A stretch of DNA of 64,000 nt from Dinoroseobacter sp965279125 (lineage in GTDB: Bacteria > Pseudomonadota > Alphaproteobacteria > Rhodobacterales > Rhodobacteraceae). The notes under the pieces were generated by a model that ran no database searches, was not told the origin of the DNA, and saw only the letters and a list, made by a program, of their open reading frames with translations. Shown one piece after another: positions 61,259 through 64,000 of the stretch. The first letter of the stretch is position 1. Every line of letters starts with the position of its first letter. The stretch is from NCBI GenBank assembly GCA_965279125.1, contig CBDIHL010000044.1, positions 124,001-188,000 of the forward strand, written 5' to 3'. The position numbers were made by a program, and so were the translations under genes.

Positions 61259-62131
61259 TCAGAACCCATACAGGCGTGCAGGCGCATCCGTGAAGATGGC
61301 CTGGCGATCCGCTTGGGACGTAACCACATCCAAAAACGCGTTGAGCAATTTGCCCGCATCAGGTTGCGCTGCATCTGCGAGCATCAGATGCGGCCAGTCT
61401 GATCCCCACAGGCAATTGTCAGGATTTGCGGCCACCAAGGCTTCGACAAATGGTGCCGCTTGAGTGTAGGGCGCGGGGCACAAACGGTAGAGACCGGACA
61501 GCTTGACCGCGATATGACCCTCGCCCAGCAAGCGCGCCATTGTCTGAAACCCTTCCTCGTCTTTGGTTAACCCAAGGTCCGGCCAACCGATGTGGTCCAG
61601 CACAACAGGTACGGGCATGGCGGCCATGTCGCTGGCAAGCTCGACCATGTGTTGATGGGTGTGCAGCAACATTTGGACATGCATCTGGCGGTCTTTCAAC
61701 ATCGGCGCGATGCGCTTGACACCGTCCCAGCTCAGCACCCCCCCATGGACGTAATTCAGGCGCACCCCGACAACGCCTGCCTCAGCCAGATCGTCGAGAT
61801 CACGTTCGGTCGCGTCATCCGTGACCAGCCCGATCCCGCGCGCGCGGTGCGTCCCAAGACCTGCGACAGCGGCTTTTGTCACTGCGTTATCAGCACCATA
61901 AAGGATCGAATGGACGATCACAGCGCGGCTCAGCCCGAGGGTCTCGAGGTGATGTTCAAACCGCGCAATCCAATCGGTCAGGCCACCGGGCGCTGGATCC
62001 TCGACGCGCCCGTCCCAGAGCGGAAAGTCGTCGGCAACCATGTGAACATGCGCATCGCACGCGTTTTCAGGCAGCTTAACGCTTGGCGCCGACGGCGTGG
62101 CGATGGGGGCGGCAGCTTGGGGGAACGTCAT
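61259..62131 (-). CDS. Amidohydrolase (2-pyrone-4,6-dicarboxylate lactonase-like)
   Basis: The 290-residue TIM-barrel hydrolase resembles PDC hydrolases: NACDAHVHMVADDFPLWDGR near residue 25, VHSILYGADNAV near 80, DHIGWPDLGL near 165 and WGSDWPHLML near 245. The exact substrate is uncertain; aromatic-ring cleavage lactones are possible. GAGGAGATCCCC precedes the ATG. It is divergent from the acyl-CoA-ligase-like gene (78 bases). Confidence 0.85.
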   Translation of the reverse strand: MTFPQAAAPIATPSAPSVKLPENACDAHVHMVADDFPLWDGRVEDPAPGGLTDWIARFEHHLETLGLSRAVIVHSILYGADNAVTKAAVAGLGTHRARGIGLVTDDATERDLDDLAEAGVVGVRLNYVHGGVLSWDGVKRIAPMLKDRQMHVQMLLHTHQHMVELASDMAAMPVPVVLDHIGWPDLGLTKDEEGFQTMARLLGEGHIAVKLSGLYRLCPAPYTQAAPFVEALVAANPDNCLWGSDWPHLMLADAAQPDAGKLLNAFLDVVTSQADRQAIFTDAPARLYGF

Positions 62132-62209
62132 GGGGATCTCCTCGGACGGGTTTTGCTTGACCGGGGTAACGGGCATGGCAGTCTTGGTAAACACATTGGA
62201 GGGGCTCAT

Positions 62210-63712
62210 ATGAATTTGGCGGTTTGGCTGGAGCGGAATGCCGCCTTGCGCGGCACCGATCCGGCCCTTTGCATTGGCGCACAGGTGGTCGCGGATTACG
62301 CAAGGTTCAACACTGACGCCGCGGCGGTGGCCGGCGCCTTGGTCGCGCGCGGCATTGCCCCCGGGGACCGCGTGGCGCTGTTTGCAAAGAACGTGCCGAC
62401 GTATCTGACCGCCTTGTATGGCATCTGGCGCATCGGCGCGGTGGCCGTGCCGATCAATGCGAAGCTGCACCCGCGCGAGGCGGCGTGGATCTTGGAAAGC
62501 TCTGGCGCGGCTTTCGTCTTTGCGACCGGTGATCTGGCGCAAGACCTGTCGGAGTTAACCACCATCCCGCTGGTTAACCTTAACACAAGCGCATTTACCT
62601 TAATGACCCAGCACGCCCCGGCCCCGTTGGTTCATCGTGCCGCGGATGATTTGGCGTGGCTGTTCTATACCTCAGGCACCACAGGACGGCCCAAAGGCGT
62701 GTGCATGACCTTCGGCATGTTGGAAGCGATGAGCCTGAATTACATCGCCGAAGTCGATAGCGTTTCGCCGGAAGATGGCGTGCTTTACGCCGCCCCGATC
62801 AGCCACGCGGCGGGCATCTATAACATGGTGCATGTGCTGAAAGGCGCGCGGCATGTGTTCCCGCCTTCAGGCGGCTTTGACGCCGATGAGGTATTGGAAC
62901 TGGCGCAAACCTGCGGGCCGCTTTCGGTCTTTATGGCCCCCACGATGGTCAGGCGGTTTACCGATGTGGCCCAGGCCAAAGGCGACATAGCGGCGGGCTT
63001 GCGCACGATCATCTATGCGGGCGGGCCGATGTATAACGCCGACATCATCGACGCGGTCGCATGGTTCGGGCCGAAATTCGTGCAGGTCTATGGCCAAGGC
63101 GAATGCCCGATGGGGATAACGGTGCTGGAGCGCGCTGATGTGGCCGACCGCACGCATCCAAGATGGCGTGAACGCCTCGGGTCGGTCGGGCGGGCGCAAG
63201 CCGCGGTGGAGGTCGCAATTGGTGGCGCTGAAGGCGCGATCCTGCCCCCCGGAGAGATCGGCGAGATCATGGTACGCGGAGCGATTGTAATGCCCGGCTA
63301 CTGGCAAAACCCGGAGGCGACGGCGAAGACGTTGGTCGATGGATGGTTAATGACCGGCGATGTCGGCAGCCTCGATACCGACGGATATTTAACCTTAACG
63401 GACCGGTCGAAAGACCTGATCATCTCGGGCGGGTCCAACATTTATCCGCGCGAGGTCGAAGAGGTGTTGTTAACCCATCCTTGCGTGCGCGAGGTTGCGG
63501 TGGTCGGCCAGCCCGATCCCGATTGGGGCGAAGTGGTGGTCGCGTTTGTCGTCGGCGATCTGGACGTGGACGCCCTTGATGCCCATTGCCGGGACACCAT
63601 CGCGCGGTTCAAGCGCCCCAAGAGCTACCGCGCGATTGATGCCTTGCCGAAGAACAATTACGGCAAGGTTCTGAAAACCGATCTGCGGGATTTACTGGCG
63701 CAGGATCAGTAA
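62210..63712 (+). CDS. AMP-binding acyl-CoA synthetase-like protein
   Basis: The 500-residue adenylate-forming enzyme has motif A3 LFYTSGTTGRPKG near residue 150, VQVYGQGECPMGITVL near 300, WLMTGDVGSLDTDGYL near 385, and the catalytic Lys near 488 (KNNYGKVLKTDL). It probably activates a carboxylic acid to its CoA thioester. GGAGG precedes the ATG at 62210; earlier in-frame starts run into the divergent gene. Two copies of TTAACCTTAA occur inside. Confidence 0.93.
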   Translation: MNLAVWLERNAALRGTDPALCIGAQVVADYARFNTDAAAVAGALVARGIAPGDRVALFAKNVPTYLTALYGIWRIGAVAVPINAKLHPREAAWILESSGAAFVFATGDLAQDLSELTTIPLVNLNTSAFTLMTQHAPAPLVHRAADDLAWLFYTSGTTGRPKGVCMTFGMLEAMSLNYIAEVDSVSPEDGVLYAAPISHAAGIYNMVHVLKGARHVFPPSGGFDADEVLELAQTCGPLSVFMAPTMVRRFTDVAQAKGDIAAGLRTIIYAGGPMYNADIIDAVAWFGPKFVQVYGQGECPMGITVLERADVADRTHPRWRERLGSVGRAQAAVEVAIGGAEGAILPPGEIGEIMVRGAIVMPGYWQNPEATAKTLVDGWLMTGDVGSLDTDGYLTLTDRSKDLIISGGSNIYPREVEEVLLTHPCVREVAVVGQPDPDWGEVVVAFVVGDLDVDALDAHCRDTIARFKRPKSYRAIDALPKNNYGKVLKTDLRDLLAQDQ

Positions 63713-64000
63713 CTTGGCAGTGCGCCCTTCGGGCCTTGATCAAGCCGGATCAGCCCCCCGGCCTGCGCCGGGAACAAGGTGCGCACCAAGGGATCATGGC
63801 CCGGCACGATAAGCTCGGGCGCGGAGGCGAGGTCGCGCAATGTCTCGAACCCGCGCATCATGTCTTCCATATCCACGACGATGGGGAACGGCTTTCGGGC
63901 GAGGAAATTCTCGTAATAATGCGCGGCATCAGAGGCAAGGCAGAGCCACCCGGCGCTGGTGCGCACCCGCACCGCCTGCAGCCCGCGCGCATGACCGCCG
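63706..64000 (-). CDS. MBL-fold hydrolase, AHL-lactonase-like (5' part beyond window)
   Basis: The visible 97 residues begin GGHARGLQAVRVRTSAG and include CLASDAAHYYENFLARKPFP and ELIVPGHDPLVRT, the C-terminal half of AttM/AiiB-type metallo-beta-lactamase-fold proteins (metal-binding D in ASDA, H in PGHD). It may open acyl-homoserine lactones or other lactones. The start lies outside the window. Its stop overlaps the synthetase stop by seven bases (convergent). Confidence 0.85.
   Translation of the reverse strand, partial: GGHARGLQAVRVRTSAGWLCLASDAAHYYENFLARKPFPIVVDMEDMMRGFETLRDLASAPELIVPGHDPLVRTLFPAQAGGLIRLDQGPKGALPSY

Noticed and set aside
1..64000. CRISPR arrays, tRNA or rRNA genes, insertion sequences, prophage structural genes
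   Set aside because: None recognised on either strand; no spaced direct repeats of CRISPR type and no transposase-like protein.

Overview
This GC-rich 64 kb window reads as chromosomal DNA of an alphaproteobacterium in the Rhodobacteraceae (Rhodobacter/Roseobacter group). The evidence is the gene order lgt-midA-pgeF, DUF1150 next to Hsp20, Lrp divergent from trxB, priA-fsa-DUF484-xerC, Flp-like and Hint-domain proteins, phosphatidylcholine synthase, and bacteriochlorophyll genes with PpsR- and FnrL-type sites. The family call is inference from these markers; no rRNA or tRNA gene was found.

Layout. 1-5.4 kb: a GNAT fragment, a tiny basic membrane protein, a DUF1501/DUF1800 pair and aspS. 5.4-7.8 kb: bchJ and bchE, two bacteriochlorophyll genes with no other photosynthesis gene in the window. 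7.8-12.4 kb: Flp-like peptide, CPBP membrane protein, carB. 12.5-15.5 kb: a small accessory stretch with two membrane-anchored nuclease-related proteins (DUF2726-like and DUF4041/GIY-YIG) facing a phage-CII-like regulator. 15.7-22.8 kb: tdk, a proC-csaA-hydroxyacid dehydrogenase operon, ybjN, ubiK, and the lgt-midA-pgeF operon. 23-29 kb: Hint-domain protein, lrp/trxB, a winged-helix/ATP sulfurylase/APS kinase fusion, and an autotransporter-like outer-membrane protein. 29-36 kb: DUF1150-Hsp20, YdcH, purEK followed tightly by a 2OG-Fe(II) oxygenase and a fused aconitase X, then a lipase and a Nudix protein. 36-48.6 kb: transporters, an orphan PhnM, priA, transaldolase-like aldolase, DUF484-xerC, phosphatidylcholine synthase, MGMT, ileS. 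48.7-64 kb: an unknown AT-richer gene, a cNMP-binding/thioredoxin-reductase-like protein with ChaC-YcjF-YcjX, truA, an NMT1-type ABC importer, an L,D-transpeptidase, an ABC-2 exporter, an amidohydrolase divergent from an acyl-CoA-ligase-like gene, and the end of an AHL-lactonase-like gene.

Most of the window is ordinary housekeeping sequence. The most interesting items are: the overlapping PpsR/FnrL-type control region of a bchEJ pair set apart from any visible photosynthesis cluster; the membrane-tethered DUF2726 and DUF4041/GIY-YIG pair; the oxygenase-AcnX pair, a candidate hydroxyproline-type pathway; the regulator-sulfate activation fusion; and a 10-base word, TTAACCTTAA, present six times although under 0.1 copy is expected by chance. 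Three conserved genes (priA, pcs, ileS) carry in total four extra single bases. Removing them restores full-length frames exactly, which points to sequence error at least as much as to real pseudogenes.
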